A DNA stretch of 49,402 nt from Eubacteriales bacterium (GCA_028693055.1 JAQUWD010000026.1:1-49402); one strand, 5' to 3'. Shown: positions 1 through 9,150, counted from the stretch's first letter. Notes: generated by a model from the letters alone, not told the origin. A program made the numbers and translations.

Positions 1-149
1 GGGCACGCCGCTGATTTGAGAAAGATGATACATGGTCATCTTCTTGTTGCTAAGCATGGTTTGCCAATCCAATCTACTCACCGCCTTTTCTCTATTATAT
101 CGGCATGCCGACCATTTGTAAAGACGGGAGACGAAGAATGGTTCTGGGT

Positions 150-320
150 TTACATTTGCTGCGCTTCATCACGCAGCATCCGCTTGATCTTGTCCTGCAT
201 CGTTTCATGGCTTGTTTGGCTGAAATGAATACGAACATAATACGTTGTCTTACCAATGCATCGTACCAATGCAGGTGCCTCATCAGACGAACTGGGAACG
301 CCTTGTGCATTATCACCCAT
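150..320 (-). CDS. TnpW-like small transposon-encoded protein
   Basis: A 56-residue protein resembling the small TnpW proteins of Tn4451-type elements. It has the family pattern of a variable N-terminus, then a short strand beginning IGKTTY, a VRIHFSQTSHETMQDKI-type middle and a basic IKR end. An upstream TTG at 332 is in frame, but it lies one base from the GGAGGA site at 333-338. The ATG at 318-320 has a better (long) spacing, so I chose it. It follows the DnaC-like gene (stop at 329), so the two are probably co-transcribed. The molecular role of TnpW is not established. Family assignment is by pattern recognition only. Confidence 0.65.
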   Translation of the reverse strand: MGDNAQGVPSSSDEAPALVRCIGKTTYYVRIHFSQTSHETMQDKIKRMLRDEAQQM

Positions 321-328
321 AGATAAAT

Positions 329-1060
329 TCAATCCTCCATTTCATGCTTTATGAGTTCCTTTGCAGCTTCCTTGGTTACCGTTGCGTTTTCGGCACGAAA
401 GCGCTTGCCATCAAACACGATGGGCGCACAACGCTCCAATATGCGGTCATATATACGTTCGTGGGCCAAATCATGAGGGTTCTTCATTTCCTTCAGCGTA
501 AGATTGGTGGTAACAATCAACGGCTTCCTGCTGCGGTATCTTTCATCAACGATCTGAAACATCTGCTCCATCACGTATTCAGTATTGCGTTCAACTCCTA
601 GATCGTCCACAATCAGCAGTTCAAAATCATTTAGGCTATCTACAAAGGTGCATTTTTCTTCGTGGCTAAGCCCGCTCATCTGATTCAAAAGTCGAGGAAA
701 GCTCGTCATTAGCACGGGAATATCCCGCTCTAGCAAAGCGTTGGCAATGCATCCCGCAAAAAACGATTTGCCCGTTCCCACCGCTCCAAACAGTAGCAGC
801 CCCACGTTGTTTTGGCGGGCAATATCCCAATGCTCCACATAAGCGCGAGCTTTGTGCATGATCGGTGATGTGCCGCTGTCGTTGGCAAAGGTGCATCCAT
901 ATAGGCTGATGTCTCCCAGCCCACGCGCTTTTCTGCGGCGAATACGCTCCATGCGCTGCCGCTGCTCACATTCAGCTTCCCGTTGGTGTTCTGCTGCTTG
1001 TTGGCAGGCGCACAAGCAGCTAGGTAGGAAAAACGGCTTGCCATAGATGCCCTTGCTCCA
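329..1060 (-). pseudogene. DnaC/IstB-like AAA+ ATPase, N-terminus missing
   Basis: AAA+ ATPase of the DnaC/IstB type found in conjugative elements, where it is thought to help load a helicase or act in element replication. Visible motifs are the Walker A GAVGTGKS, the Walker B LLIVDDLG and the sensor-like segment IVTTNLT. The C-terminus looks complete (AKELIKHEMED then stop). The open frame runs up to 1210, but everything above about 1050 is antisense to mobL codons, and the expected N-terminal domain is absent: recognisable DnaC-like sequence starts around GIYGKPFFLPS. The gene has no start of its own and directly abuts the broken end of mobL, so it is read as a deletion fusion product. Family confidence is high; function is doubtful. 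Confidence 0.8.
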
Positions 1061-2168
1061 AATGCTTGGACAGCTGTGCAATCTCTTTTTCAACGCTAAC
1101 AATTTTTCCGCGCAAGGCATAGTAATCATCCTGCATGGAGCTGATTTTTCCATGCAAATCATCCAGCGAGCAAATACCATTGGCTTGAATGAAATTGAAG
1201 ATAGCGGCATCTTCCTTGAGATTCTTCACAGCCCCATAGCGAGTGTGTGGAACAACGCCATGCTGCTGATCCCACGCTTGCTTCATCCATTCAAGAAGGT
1301 TTGGTTGCTCTTTGGATGTAGCTTCGCTCGATTGCTCCTTTGACCAGTTATACAGTCTTGTAATTCGCGCCTTGATCTCCTTGAGCAGCTTGTTTTGCTG
1401 GGCAATCTCCCGATTTACATCTCCCTTTTCGGTGGCAATGCCGCGCTTCTCCATCTGGGAAGCGGCTACACCCATGTGAATGGTGGGAACTTGCTCGACA
1501 CCCTGACGCTTGTAGCTGCGATGGTCAACGCGCTCCGAAAGTCCGTTTCTCTCCAAAGCCTGATTGACGATTTCTGCCCATGCCTCCCGCCATTGTTCCG
1601 CTTTGGTTGGGTCATTCCAATCAGTGGTGTTCACCCGATGGTTTTTCCAACCGCCCTTGCCGTCAGAAATACGTTGACTGCGGTCGTCGAGATCGTATTC
1701 CTTTCGGCATTTCGCGCCCCATTCGCCGTTTGGCCGAATAGGACGAAGGGTCAGCAGAATGTGAGCGTGTACGTTTTCCTGCTCCTTCAGCGGAGCGTGA
1801 ATGGAGAAATCCACGCACATGCCGACATCGGCAAAAGTCGCACAGTAATCATGAACCATTTTAATTTGTTCATCACGCTGCAATTCGTTAGGTAATGCAA
1901 TTTCGATTTCTCGTGCTAGCTGCGCCGTGCGGCTGTTCTCGATTTTCTCCACGCTGTTCCAAAGTACAGAGCGGTCTAGATAGGTCAAGGGCGCGTGAGC
2001 AGGAAGAATAATTTCGGAATGCACCACGCCGCCCTTTTTTGTGTAGTCATGCGTCATACCGTCCCATTCATTTACCAATCGTGTGCCGCTACGATAAGCG
2101 GCGGCAGCGACTACGCTTCGTCCCATGCTGTGTTTCACAAGCTTAATGCTGCAATGATAGATTGCCAT
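1020..2168 (-). pseudogene. MobA/MobL-family relaxase, C-terminus lost
   Basis: MobQ-class relaxase that would nick the element at oriT and lead the strand during conjugation. The N-terminus has the family's usual start (MAIYHCSIKLV) and an alanine-rich AAAAYRSG segment. The metal-binding HAH sits in the ENVHAHILLTLRPI strand. The relaxase domain covers roughly residues 1-250; the remainder is helical. Recognisable sequence stops near residue 370 at IAQLSKHLEQ. The last ten codons (GHLWQAVFPT) are read out of frame through the neighbouring ATPase gene. The relaxase domain itself appears intact, so nicking activity could survive, but the gene is a truncated fusion. Confidence 0.85.
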
Positions 2169-2494
2169 TGATCATCTCCCCGTCAGTTCATCCAAAGATG
2201 AATTTTCAAAAAAGTTACTCCCATATATCAGGATATTTTGAATGGATTTATAAAGTGCGTTTCTGCATTTTTGGCGAAAATACGTTTTTCGATATTCAAA
2301 AAACTCACTTCACAGCATTCATCCTGCTTCGGAGTCCGAGCCAAAACCCCACGCCAAGCGAAAGCCGCCGAAGGGTACCCTTGACAAACCGAAGGATTCA
2401 AATGCTATCCTGATGGTGCGAGGACGGCGCATTGCATGGATTCATCCCACTCCGTCACCCTCGCCGCGACACTTCCGCATTTGAATCCTGTTTG
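2169..2494. other. Non-coding region upstream of mobL, candidate oriT region
   Basis: 326 bases without a credible gene. The part next to mobL is AT-rich (2190-2320) and the distal part carries a long inverted repeat, listed separately. MobQ-type origins of transfer usually lie just upstream of the relaxase gene, so this is the natural place for oriT. That placement is inference. Confidence 0.45.
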
Positions 2495-2501
2495 TCAAGG
2501 G
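2378..2501. repeat. Imperfect inverted repeat upstream of mobL
   Basis: The left arm at 2378-2405 reads CCCTTGACAAAC, three extra bases, then AGGATTCAAATGC. The right arm at 2477-2501 is its reverse complement without the three extra bases. The arms are 25 matching bases each and about 71 bases apart. A short GCCGCC-like string also flanks both outer sides. The stop codon of the unknown minus-strand gene (2495) falls inside the right arm. It could be a relaxase recognition structure, or two copies of a small repeat. Confidence 0.7.
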
Positions 2502-3043
2502 CGGCGGTGCTGCTTTGGGAGCAAAGCGTTTCTCGTAAAGGAGTATTCAATCGCTTCTCGACCAGCGGTCGATGATTGTACATAATTATGGCTTTCGTCT
2601 TTTGGATTGTTAACATGGCGGCAAGACATAACCCACGCGGGAACCGCATAAAACTCTACTGTTTTATACCAATCTCCACCTTTTTGACGAATGTCTCCTA
2701 GCGTATTGTATAACACATATCCAAGCTCAATACCAAACACCTGGCGAATATGCCCACTATTTATCTCTTTTTCAAGCGTGGATTTAATGATAGAAAAATC
2801 ACACAAGGGGATATCCTTGTATAATAACTTCTGGGGCTGAAGGATTCCGCCCCATGTTGAGAAAGTTGTTTCATCCATAAATCGCAAATAGATTTCAGAG
2901 CGAGCAAACGGTTCGTTATCTCGAGGTGTTTCCAACCCCATTGAGGCATGGCCAAGAATTGGAATACCAAAACAACATTGGGCTGTCACATTTTCACCCT
3001 TCACAGGCACATTGGGATGCTCTACCCGCACACGGGAAAGCAT
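2495..3043 (-). pseudogene. Unknown protein, C-terminal fragment
   Basis: About 180 codons of a protein I do not recognise. The best-behaved part contains EKEINSGHIRQVFGIELGY and, further on, KTVEFYAVPAWVM, which looks like the C-terminal domain of a secreted or lipid-anchored Clostridia protein. The N-terminal residues have no signal peptide and no ribosome-binding site. The frame opens inside the sequence where a permease gene breaks off (about 3040), so the 5' half is missing. The stop lies inside the inverted repeat at 2477-2501. No function is assigned. Confidence 0.5.
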
Positions 3044-3482
3044 GTCCGATGTAAAAGATGCGGATGAGCAATCCTGCTACAACGCCGCACAGGAAGCAGG
3101 CCACCACCCGCAGGATGAGCGCCGTTTGTCCTAACGCTGCGCTGTACACAATCAACTGCGGATTGAGCAAAACGCTGGACATCATGAACGCCGCCAGATA
3201 ATCATCCTGCATGCCTTGACGGGAAAAGGACGCAGCAATGGGAATTGTGCCGTACATGCACAGCGGCGAGGCTATGCCTAGCAGGCTTGCGGGGATTAGC
3301 CCCAGCACACCCCATTTTTTCTGTCCCAACAGCGCCACCGCATCGTGAATTTTGCCCTTGGCAAACACCGACACCACCGAGCCGATGACGATGCCCAGCG
3401 CCCAATAGCCAGCCAGCTGCTCGACTTGCAGGCTGAAATAATACCAAAGGTACACAAATTCTCGATGAAGAATTTCCATCAT
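2994..3482 (-). pseudogene. COG0701/DUF318-type permease, C-terminus lost
   Basis: Membrane protein resembling the predicted two-domain permeases of COG0701 (DUF318; relatives include ArsP). Evidence is the segment SPLCMYGTIPIAASFSRQG followed by SSVLLNPQL, which matches the conserved loop and helix of that family. About four hydrophobic helices are visible. The family is normally near 300 residues or more, whereas recognisable sequence here is only about 145. After GLLIRIFY the protein runs out of frame into the neighbouring fragment. The start is uncertain: tandem ATGs near 3477-3482 or a GTG at 3494, none with a strong ribosome-binding site. Confidence 0.6.
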
Positions 3483-3506
3483 AGGATAGCCCACTTAAAA
3501 GAAACA

Positions 3507-3543
3507 TCCCGCCTTGGTTCGGCGAAGATTGACCAAAGCGGGA
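3507..3543 (-). terminator. Hairpin after the DUF362 gene
   Basis: Inverted repeat TCCCGC(C)TTGGT / ACCAA(A)GCGGGA with a loop of about 13 bases. On the minus strand it follows the stop of the DUF362 gene (3557) and is trailed by a T-rich stretch, as for an intrinsic terminator. On the plus strand it is also followed by TTTTTG. Confidence 0.65.
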
Positions 3544-3556
3544 CGATTTTTGTTTG

Positions 3557-4492
3557 TCAGTCGATGCTTTGCAGCGTATACGCGCGGCTGCCGAAGCCGA
3601 TTTCGTCCGCGTGCTCCAAAATGTGAATGCCATTGCGGCTTGCGATCCGCTGAATCAACGACGCGCTATCGGGCGCAGCGTAAACCAAATCAACGCACGC
3701 CTGATCCAGCGCCACGGGGTCAAGGGAGGCTAAAATGCCGATGTCGTGCATGTCCGGCTCAGCGGGGTTGCCGTCGCAATCGCAATCCACAGATAGACGG
3801 TTCATCACGTTGATATAAATGCACCGTTCGCCCTCTCCAAAGTAGTCCACGACAGAGGAGGCAGCTTCTGCCATGGCTTCCAAGAAAGCGTTCTGATCGC
3901 CGCTCCACATGCTGCCGCCCTTGCCGCCGGAGTGAATCCAAGCCTTGCCCTCGGAGGAAGCACAGCCGATGGACAAATTCTTCAGTGCACCGCCAAAGCC
4001 GCCCATGGCGTGCCCCTTAAAGTGACTGAGTACCACCAGAAAATCGTAGTTCACAAGGTGCGTACCCACGTAGTTTTCGGTGAGTACCGTTTGTGACGGG
4101 CAGAGTCAAGGAGCCATCCTCATCCATGATGTCCACATTCGCGATAGCCGTATAGCCATGATCGGCTGCCAGCTGATAGTGCATGGCGGTGCTGGCGCGC
4201 TGACCGCCGTAAGCCGTGTTGCATTCTACGATTGTGCCGTTCACGCTCCTCACAAAATCGCCAATCAGCTCCACCGCAGGTGGTTGCTGCCCGTTTCACC
4301 CGTTGAGATTTTGACGGCGACGTTTTCGCCATTTGCTTCCCGCCAGAGGGCTTGGTAGACGGCCATCAGCCCCTCGGGGGAAATGTCGGTGGTCATGTAG
4401 ACCACTGGGGTGGACGCATCCTCTGCCAGTACAGGCAGAGCCGTCAGAGCGAAACAAAGCGCCATCAGAAAAGCCAAGAAACCTTTCATCAT
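3557..4492 (-). pseudogene. DUF362-family secreted protein with two frameshifts
   Basis: DUF362 domain protein of uncharacterised function, often found beside 4Fe-4S proteins. Translation would start at the tandem ATG (4490-4492) after a good AAGGAGG site, giving a signal peptide (MMKGFLAFLMALCFALT, with A-x-A before EDAST). The protein is spread over three frames. Frame one ends after GETGSNHLR near 4265. Frame two resumes at VELIGDFVRSV and runs to LTLPVTNGTH near 4085. Frame three resumes at TENYVGTHLVNYDF and continues to the stop at 3557. The joined product fits the family without gaps, so each break needs only a one- or two-base indel. It lies downstream of an aldo/keto reductase C-terminus on the same strand. 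Confidence 0.8.
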
Positions 4493-4555
4493 TCCATTCC
4501 TCCTTGATTCTGTAAGCGTGATCGTCAGGGAGTAGTCCTCCGTCATCCGTAGCTT

Positions 4556-4740
4556 TTACTTTGCCTCAAAGGTTGCCGCCACGTCCATCAGTAATTTGCG
4601 AATCGGCAAATGCTGCGGGCAAGCGTGCTCGCACTTGCCGCACCGGATGCACTCGCTGGCTTTGCCGCCCTTGTTTTCGCCTGTCAGCACAACGTTATAA
4701 TAATCCTGATTCCAGTCGTTGTATTTCTTTTTGGTATTCA
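4556..4740 (-). pseudogene. Aldo/keto reductase (COG1453 type), C-terminal fragment
   Basis: The last 60 or so residues of an iron-sulfur aldo/keto reductase. The signature is CIRCGKCEHACPQHLPIRKLL followed by VAATFEAK, the C-terminal 4Fe-4S motif and tail of that family. The catalytic barrel is missing. Above about 4740 the frame runs antisense into a Gfo/Idh/MocA fragment, so the gene was cut at NTKKKYND. The downstream DUF362 gene is on the same strand 64 bases away, which fits a former two-gene unit. Confidence 0.75.
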
Positions 4741-5205
4741 TGCAGCATCGGTAAAGATTCGGCAGCTGCTGGACAGCGGTGAGCTGAGCAAGCTGGTAGG
4801 CGGTAGTGCTATCGTGACGTGGGATCGCGGACAAGCGTACTATGATAGTGCAGCTTGGCGGGGCAAATGGACCACCGAGGGCGGCGGCGCACTGATTAAC
4901 CAAGCCATTCATAGCTTTGATCTGTTGCGCTGGTTCATAGGGGAGGACATCGTGGATATGCTTCTAACGCCCTCCAGCGGCGCGCGTTTCGTGTTCTACG
5001 CCAGTAATTGTAGCGAGGTCAACACCCCCATTTCCTTGACCATCAAGTGCGAAAAGGGGGAACTGTACCTGTACGGAAACGTACTAACCATCAAATCACC
5101 CAACGGCGTAACGACGGAGGATTACACATCCGGTATAGTGTTCACTGCTTTGCCAGCCTGACAGACTATCAATATGCCGAGCGCGTCTACGAGTGGATAC
5201 GCAAG
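4741..5205 (+). pseudogene. Gfo/Idh/MocA oxidoreductase, internal and C-terminal fragment
   Basis: Fragment of a sugar oxidoreductase of the Gfo/Idh/MocA family. The recognisable stretch starts at KIRQLLDSGELSKL and includes GKWTTEGGGALINQAIHSFD, the conserved C-terminal-domain segment, followed by LLRWFIGE. The N-terminal Rossmann domain is absent. Near 5140 the frame that ends ALPA gives way to another frame containing SLTDYQYAERVYEW, a plausible C-terminus, so a frameshift is likely as well. It is butted against the minus-strand aldo/keto reductase on one side and the end of lacI on the other. Confidence 0.75.
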
Positions 5206-5212
5206 TCTGTCA

Positions 5213-6253
5213 TTATGATACACCGGAGGTCAACGGCTCGCTCCGAGGACCGCAGATGCTTTTACGCAGGACAAGATCGGTACTAAGCTGAATCTTCAAA
5301 ATACTCCGGCGCGCTTTAGGTACCGCATGCAATAGCTGCGTTACAGCTTCCTTGCCCATCTCATGACGATATACCCGAACGCTGGACAAAGCAGGATTGA
5401 TCACGCGGCAGATACTTGTATCATCCATTCCGATGATCGACACCTGTTCGGGAATGTGATATCCCGCCTCAAGCAATGCGCGCATGCATCCGACGGCAAT
5501 GATGTCATTTCCTGCAAAAAAAGCTGTAGGGAGGATAACTTTGCTTTCTAGAATATGTTTTGCATCTTGATAAGCTCCATCCAACGTTGGCGTTACACGC
5601 CAAATGTTTTCTGGAGAAGCAGAGAGCCCCGCCGCCGTCAAGACAGCTTCAAATCCCTGCTGACGATAGCGCATATTGCTAAAGTTTACGGAACTGGTGA
5701 TGTGGCCTATCTGGATATGCCCAGCATCCAGAAGCGCCTGTGTTGCCTGCATACCAGCGTGATAATTGTCCATAACGACCGAATGCACTTTTTCATTTTC
5801 AAATAAATTATCAATCACAAGTAGCGGGGAAGCACAGCGTTGATATAAGATGATATCCTCATGTCCCATCTCCGTAGCGATCAGCAGGATGCCCTTGCAT
5901 TCCTCGCTACAAATTTCATTGACCTTATCGAGGTATTCCTGACTTCCGTTCATTCGAAGCTGCGAAATCATCAATTCAACATTTTCTTCTTGGCATCCTC
6001 GTTCAATTCCCTGCGTCAGCTCGGCAAAAAACTGAGTCTCGCCAACAACTTGTCCATCTCGGAGGAGAACCACCAATCTGGCATAAGGCTTGACATTGCT
6101 TTTTCGATGATGCTGATATCCCATTTCATCCGCAAGTTGAAGAATGTTGCTACAGATTTCCCTGCTGACCCCTTGCCGACCATTCAGCGCATTGCTGACC
6201 GTTGCCATGGAAACCCCTGCTTTTTTCGCGATATCTCGGAGCCCAACTTTCAA
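5213..6253 (-). CDS. LacI-family transcriptional regulator
   Basis: Complete 346-residue LacI/GalR repressor. The N-terminal helix-turn-helix and hinge helix (LRDIAKKAGVSMATVSNALN, residues 4-50) bind DNA. Residues 60-335 are the periplasmic-binding-protein-like effector domain that senses a sugar. The C-terminal LSTDLVLRKS is the usual family ending. The start is TTG at 6253 with an AAGGAAGG site upstream. It is divergent from the URO-D/ABC transporter genes at 6624 onward, whose promoter at 6529-6557 it most likely controls. The effector cannot be read from the sequence. The gene looks intact although both adjoining genes downstream of it are broken. Confidence 0.9.
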   Translation of the reverse strand: MKVGLRDIAKKAGVSMATVSNALNGRQGVSREICSNILQLADEMGYQHHRKSNVKPYARLVVLLRDGQVVGETQFFAELTQGIERGCQEENVELMISQLRMNGSQEYLDKVNEICSEECKGILLIATEMGHEDIILYQRCASPLLVIDNLFENEKVHSVVMDNYHAGMQATQALLDAGHIQIGHITSSVNFSNMRYRQQGFEAVLTAAGLSASPENIWRVTPTLDGAYQDAKHILESKVILPTAFFAGNDIIAVGCMRALLEAGYHIPEQVSIIGMDDTSICRVINPALSSVRVYRHEMGKEAVTQLLHAVPKARRSILKIQLSTDLVLRKSICGPRSEPLTSGVS

Positions 6254-6315
6254 GGTAAAACCTTCCTTCTATGCAAGGGGCAAATATCGTTGCCCTGAGA
6301 TGTTGCATAACATGC

Positions 6316-6329
6316 TAAGCTCAAGCTTA
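6316..6329. promoter_or_regulatory. Short palindrome, possible LacI operator
   Basis: TAAGCT-CA-AGCTTA, a six-base inverted repeat with a two-base centre. It lies 62 bases upstream of the lacI start in the divergent lacI/URO-D intergenic region (6254-6623). Even-spaced palindromes of this size are typical of LacI-family operators. The rest of this region is AT-rich and, apart from the promoter at 6529-6557, shows nothing else I can name. Confidence 0.4.
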
Positions 6330-6528
6330 ACAATCAGCTAAACTTCATAATGATTCTTTCGGCACCTATAAGCCGAAGTCCTTCCAAGCACTTAAAAAGA
6401 CTAAACTTTTACTTAATTCATTCAAAAAGCATTTAAAATTGCCGGTCATTGCATCGCCTCTCTAAAAAGCTTGCTCATTTGCATTGTGTTTACTTAAATA
6501 ATCTTTAAAATTTAATCAAAAAATTTAC

Positions 6529-6557
6529 TTGACATAGCTTAAAAACGTATGTACAAT
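6529..6557 (+). promoter_or_regulatory. Sigma-A promoter for the URO-D-like/ABC genes
   Basis: A perfect -35 TTGACA at 6529-6534, a 17-base spacer and a near-consensus -10 TACAAT at 6552-6557, about 65 bases before the URO-D-like start. This is one of the best promoter matches in the window. Confidence 0.8.
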
Positions 6558-6623
6558 ATGTTGCGTAAAGAGACGGTAAATACATATTCTTTTCTTGGAC
6601 ACTGAATAGAAAGGGTGAAAAAA

Positions 6624-7322
6624 ATGGATAAAAAAACTCGTGTTCTTAACGCTATGGATGGCAAAGAGGTCGATCATGTTCCAGTTGGGTTTTGGCATCA
6701 TTTCGCTGGCAAGGATGAAAAAGGCGAAGGCTCTGTGAAAGCTCACCTAAAATTTTATCATGATGCTGATCTCGACATGATCAAAATCATGAGCGACGGG
6801 GTCTGGCCTGTCTATCCTGACGAAATTAAGGTTCCCTCTGATTTCGCAAAGGTCAGAAGCGGCGGTGCAAAGGGCTCTTATGTACAAGATGCAGTCGATC
6901 GTGCGAAGCGAATCAACGATGAGCTCCAAGGCGAGTGCTGTACGTTTTTCAATGTGTTCTCGCCCAGTACGCTTCTTAGGATGTATGTTGGTTGGGAAAA
7001 GGGTTTCGACTTTATGCAGCAGGATCAAGCAGCCTTCCAATCCGCGTTAAACGCCATCGCCGATGATAACCGTGAATTGGCTTACCGCGTCATCACCGAA
7101 GGCGGCTGCACTGGCATCTATGCTTCTGTAATGGCTGCGGAGGTTGACCGCTTTCCTGCCGAAGTTTATGAAGAACTGATCAAGCCCAGTGATCTTCCTG
7201 CTATTGAAAGCGCAAATGCCGTTTCAAATTATAATATTGTGCATCTGTGTGGCTTTGCCGGTATTCGCAATCAGCTTGAAATCTGGAAGAAGTATCGGTG
7301 GGCTTTGCAGAGGAACCCGTAA
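6624..7322 (+). pseudogene. URO-D-domain protein (MtaA/CmuA-like), C-terminus lost
   Basis: Uroporphyrinogen-decarboxylase-fold protein of the kind found in sugar or methyl-transfer clusters rather than heme synthesis. The N-terminus is typical (RVLNAMDGKEVDHVPVGFW). The start ATG at 6624 follows GAAAGGGTG; a GTG at 6615 is also in frame but lies inside that site. Sequence is recognisable to about residue 225 (IRNQLEIWKKY), while the family is normally about 340 residues. The last codons (RWALQRNP) are read out of frame from the following gene. The break near 7295 joins it directly to a solute-binding protein that lacks its own beginning. Confidence 0.8.
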
Positions 7323-8701
7323 CCATCAATTTCATGTACATGACTTCGGGCAACATGACCGATCAGGAACTCGTATACGAAGCCATCAATGAGTTGACCA
7401 TGAAGGAACTCAACATGAAGGTCAATCTCATCCCCATGACGTTCGGTGCTCGCCAAGAACAGCTTCAGCTGATGTTGGTCGGCGGTGAAGCTTTGGATAT
7501 TTACCCGCAAAATGCACAGTACATGGACGCTTATGTGGAAGCAGGTTTTGCGACAGATCTAACGGACTATCTAAGCCAGATGCCCAACGTGCAGAAGTGG
7601 GTTGGCGAAGAGTATGTACGCTGTAGCAACGTCGGCGGTTTTATCTGGGGTGTTCCTTCCATGAAGGAACGTGCGATCCCGATCGGCCTAGTGTTTCGTA
7701 AAGACATCATGGATGAGCTAGGCGTGAGCATCGATGATCTTCATTCTCTCAACGACGTGACGGCGCTTTTTGCAAAAGTACATGAAGCCTATCCCGATAT
7801 GACCGTATTCGGCGGCACCAGCGGCGAGGGCTTGGGCTTTCAAGGCGACCAAGCGGGTGTCATGGATCCGCTGAACAACGAGTGGGGTGTTCTTGCGAAT
7901 TACGGAGAGGACCTGACGGTTGTCAACGAATTCGAGCAGCAGGACTGGATCGATTTGGTAACCACCGCTCATGAATGGTGGGAAAGCGGCTACACCTCCA
8001 AGAATATGCCCACCTCCACCGACAGTGGTGTAACGCTGATGGCGAACGGAAATCTTTTCTGCTTCTACAGCAATAGCAGGCCTAACACGGCAGCCGAGAA
8101 GGAAGCGCAGTGCGGATATCCCGTTGAAGTCTACTATGTGACGGAGCCGCTTATGACCACCACGGCAGTTGGCTCGTATGCCTTCGCAATCTCCGGCACC
8201 TCTCAGCAGCCTGAAGCAGCTGTCAAATTCTTGGATTGGGCCTTCGGCAGCGGCGAATTTAATGATCTTTTGAACTTTGGTATTGAAGGAAAACATTGGG
8301 TCGAGGCCGAGGATGGCACGGCTACTTTCCCTGCCGGCGTCGACGCAAGCACCACCGGCTACTATCTCAACTGGGGCTGGGCGCTTCCTAACCAGTTTGC
8401 AGGTCATCTATGGACCGGCAACGATCTGGATCTATACGAACAGTATGTAGCCTTCCAGGGAAACGGGCACGTGTCCAAGGCGCTAGGTTTTGCTTTCGAC
8501 AGTTCCAACGTTACCGACGAAATCATTGCTTGCAGTGCAGTGCGTGACGAATACATCGTTGCAATCACAACCGGAAGCGTTGATCCCACTACAGCTGTGG
8601 CGGAATTTAACAATGCACTGTATGCCGCGGGTCTACAAACCATCATGGACGAAAAGCAGGCTCAACTTGATGCCTGGGCTGCTGCAAATAACGTGCAGTA
8701 A
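7298..8701 (+). CDS. Sugar ABC transporter solute-binding protein lacking its signal peptide
   Basis: Extracellular-type solute-binding protein of a carbohydrate ABC importer, 467 codons, probably of the LipO-like/DUF3502 group. It begins at what would be the mature N-terminus (FAEEPVTINFMYMT). No ribosome-binding site, signal peptide or lipobox precedes it; instead the URO-D-like fragment runs straight into it. The rest (binding domain and C-terminal AEFNNALYAAGLQTIMDE) is uninterrupted to a normal stop. Without an export signal it could not work as a transporter part unless made as another form. A permease fragment follows at 8771, as in an ordinary operon. Confidence 0.8.
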   Translation: MGFAEEPVTINFMYMTSGNMTDQELVYEAINELTMKELNMKVNLIPMTFGARQEQLQLMLVGGEALDIYPQNAQYMDAYVEAGFATDLTDYLSQMPNVQKWVGEEYVRCSNVGGFIWGVPSMKERAIPIGLVFRKDIMDELGVSIDDLHSLNDVTALFAKVHEAYPDMTVFGGTSGEGLGFQGDQAGVMDPLNNEWGVLANYGEDLTVVNEFEQQDWIDLVTTAHEWWESGYTSKNMPTSTDSGVTLMANGNLFCFYSNSRPNTAAEKEAQCGYPVEVYYVTEPLMTTTAVGSYAFAISGTSQQPEAAVKFLDWAFGSGEFNDLLNFGIEGKHWVEAEDGTATFPAGVDASTTGYYLNWGWALPNQFAGHLWTGNDLDLYEQYVAFQGNGHVSKALGFAFDSSNVTDEIIACSAVRDEYIVAITTGSVDPTTAVAEFNNALYAAGLQTIMDEKQAQLDAWAAANNVQ

Positions 8702-8714
8702 GCAACATTGATCT

Positions 8715-8750
8715 GTCTATGGACTCGGAGACTTCTCTGAGTCCATAGAC
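8715..8750 (+). terminator. Long hairpin between binding-protein and permease genes
   Basis: GTCTATGGACTC-G-GAGA paired with TCTC-T-GAGTCCATAGAC: a 17-bp stem with one mismatch and a two-base loop. No T-run follows, so it is more likely an mRNA-stabilising or attenuating hairpin of the type that keeps binding-protein expression above permease expression. Confidence 0.6.
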
Positions 8751-8770
8751 AAAATGGGAGGGGATCACGG

Positions 8771-9150
8771 ATGAAAAAGAATGTGAATCAGCCGTCTTTA
8801 CGGAAACGGAAGAGATTCTTCGAGTTCCTGCCGCTGTATATCATGATGCTCCCGGCACTTGTTTATCTGTTCATCAACAACTACATTCCCATGGCAGGCA
8901 TTACCGTTGCATTTCATAAATACAACGTGACAACCGGTCTGTTTGGCGGCAAGTGGGTCGGTCTCTCCAATTTTAAGTTTCTCTTTAAAAGCGATGCAGA
9001 AATCATTATATCAAATACCTTGATTTATAACGTGACCTTTATTATCGTCAACTTGATTCTTGGCGTCATGCTGGCCATCTTCATCAGCGATATAAAGCGC
9101 ACAAGCGCAAAAAAACTTTACCAAAGCTCTATCCTCCTGCCTTTTACCAT
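8771..9150 (+). pseudogene. LplB-type sugar ABC permease, N-terminal fragment
   Basis: First 125 or so residues of a sugar ABC transporter permease. It starts at ATG 8771 after a GGGAGG site. The first membrane helix (FLPLYIMMLPALVYLFINNYIPM) and the KWVGLSNFKFLF loop are typical of LplB-type permeases. After YQSSILLPFT the protein continues in the antisense of an amidohydrolase gene, so the EAA loop and most helices are missing. It pairs with the binding protein upstream (70-base gap with hairpin). Confidence 0.85.
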
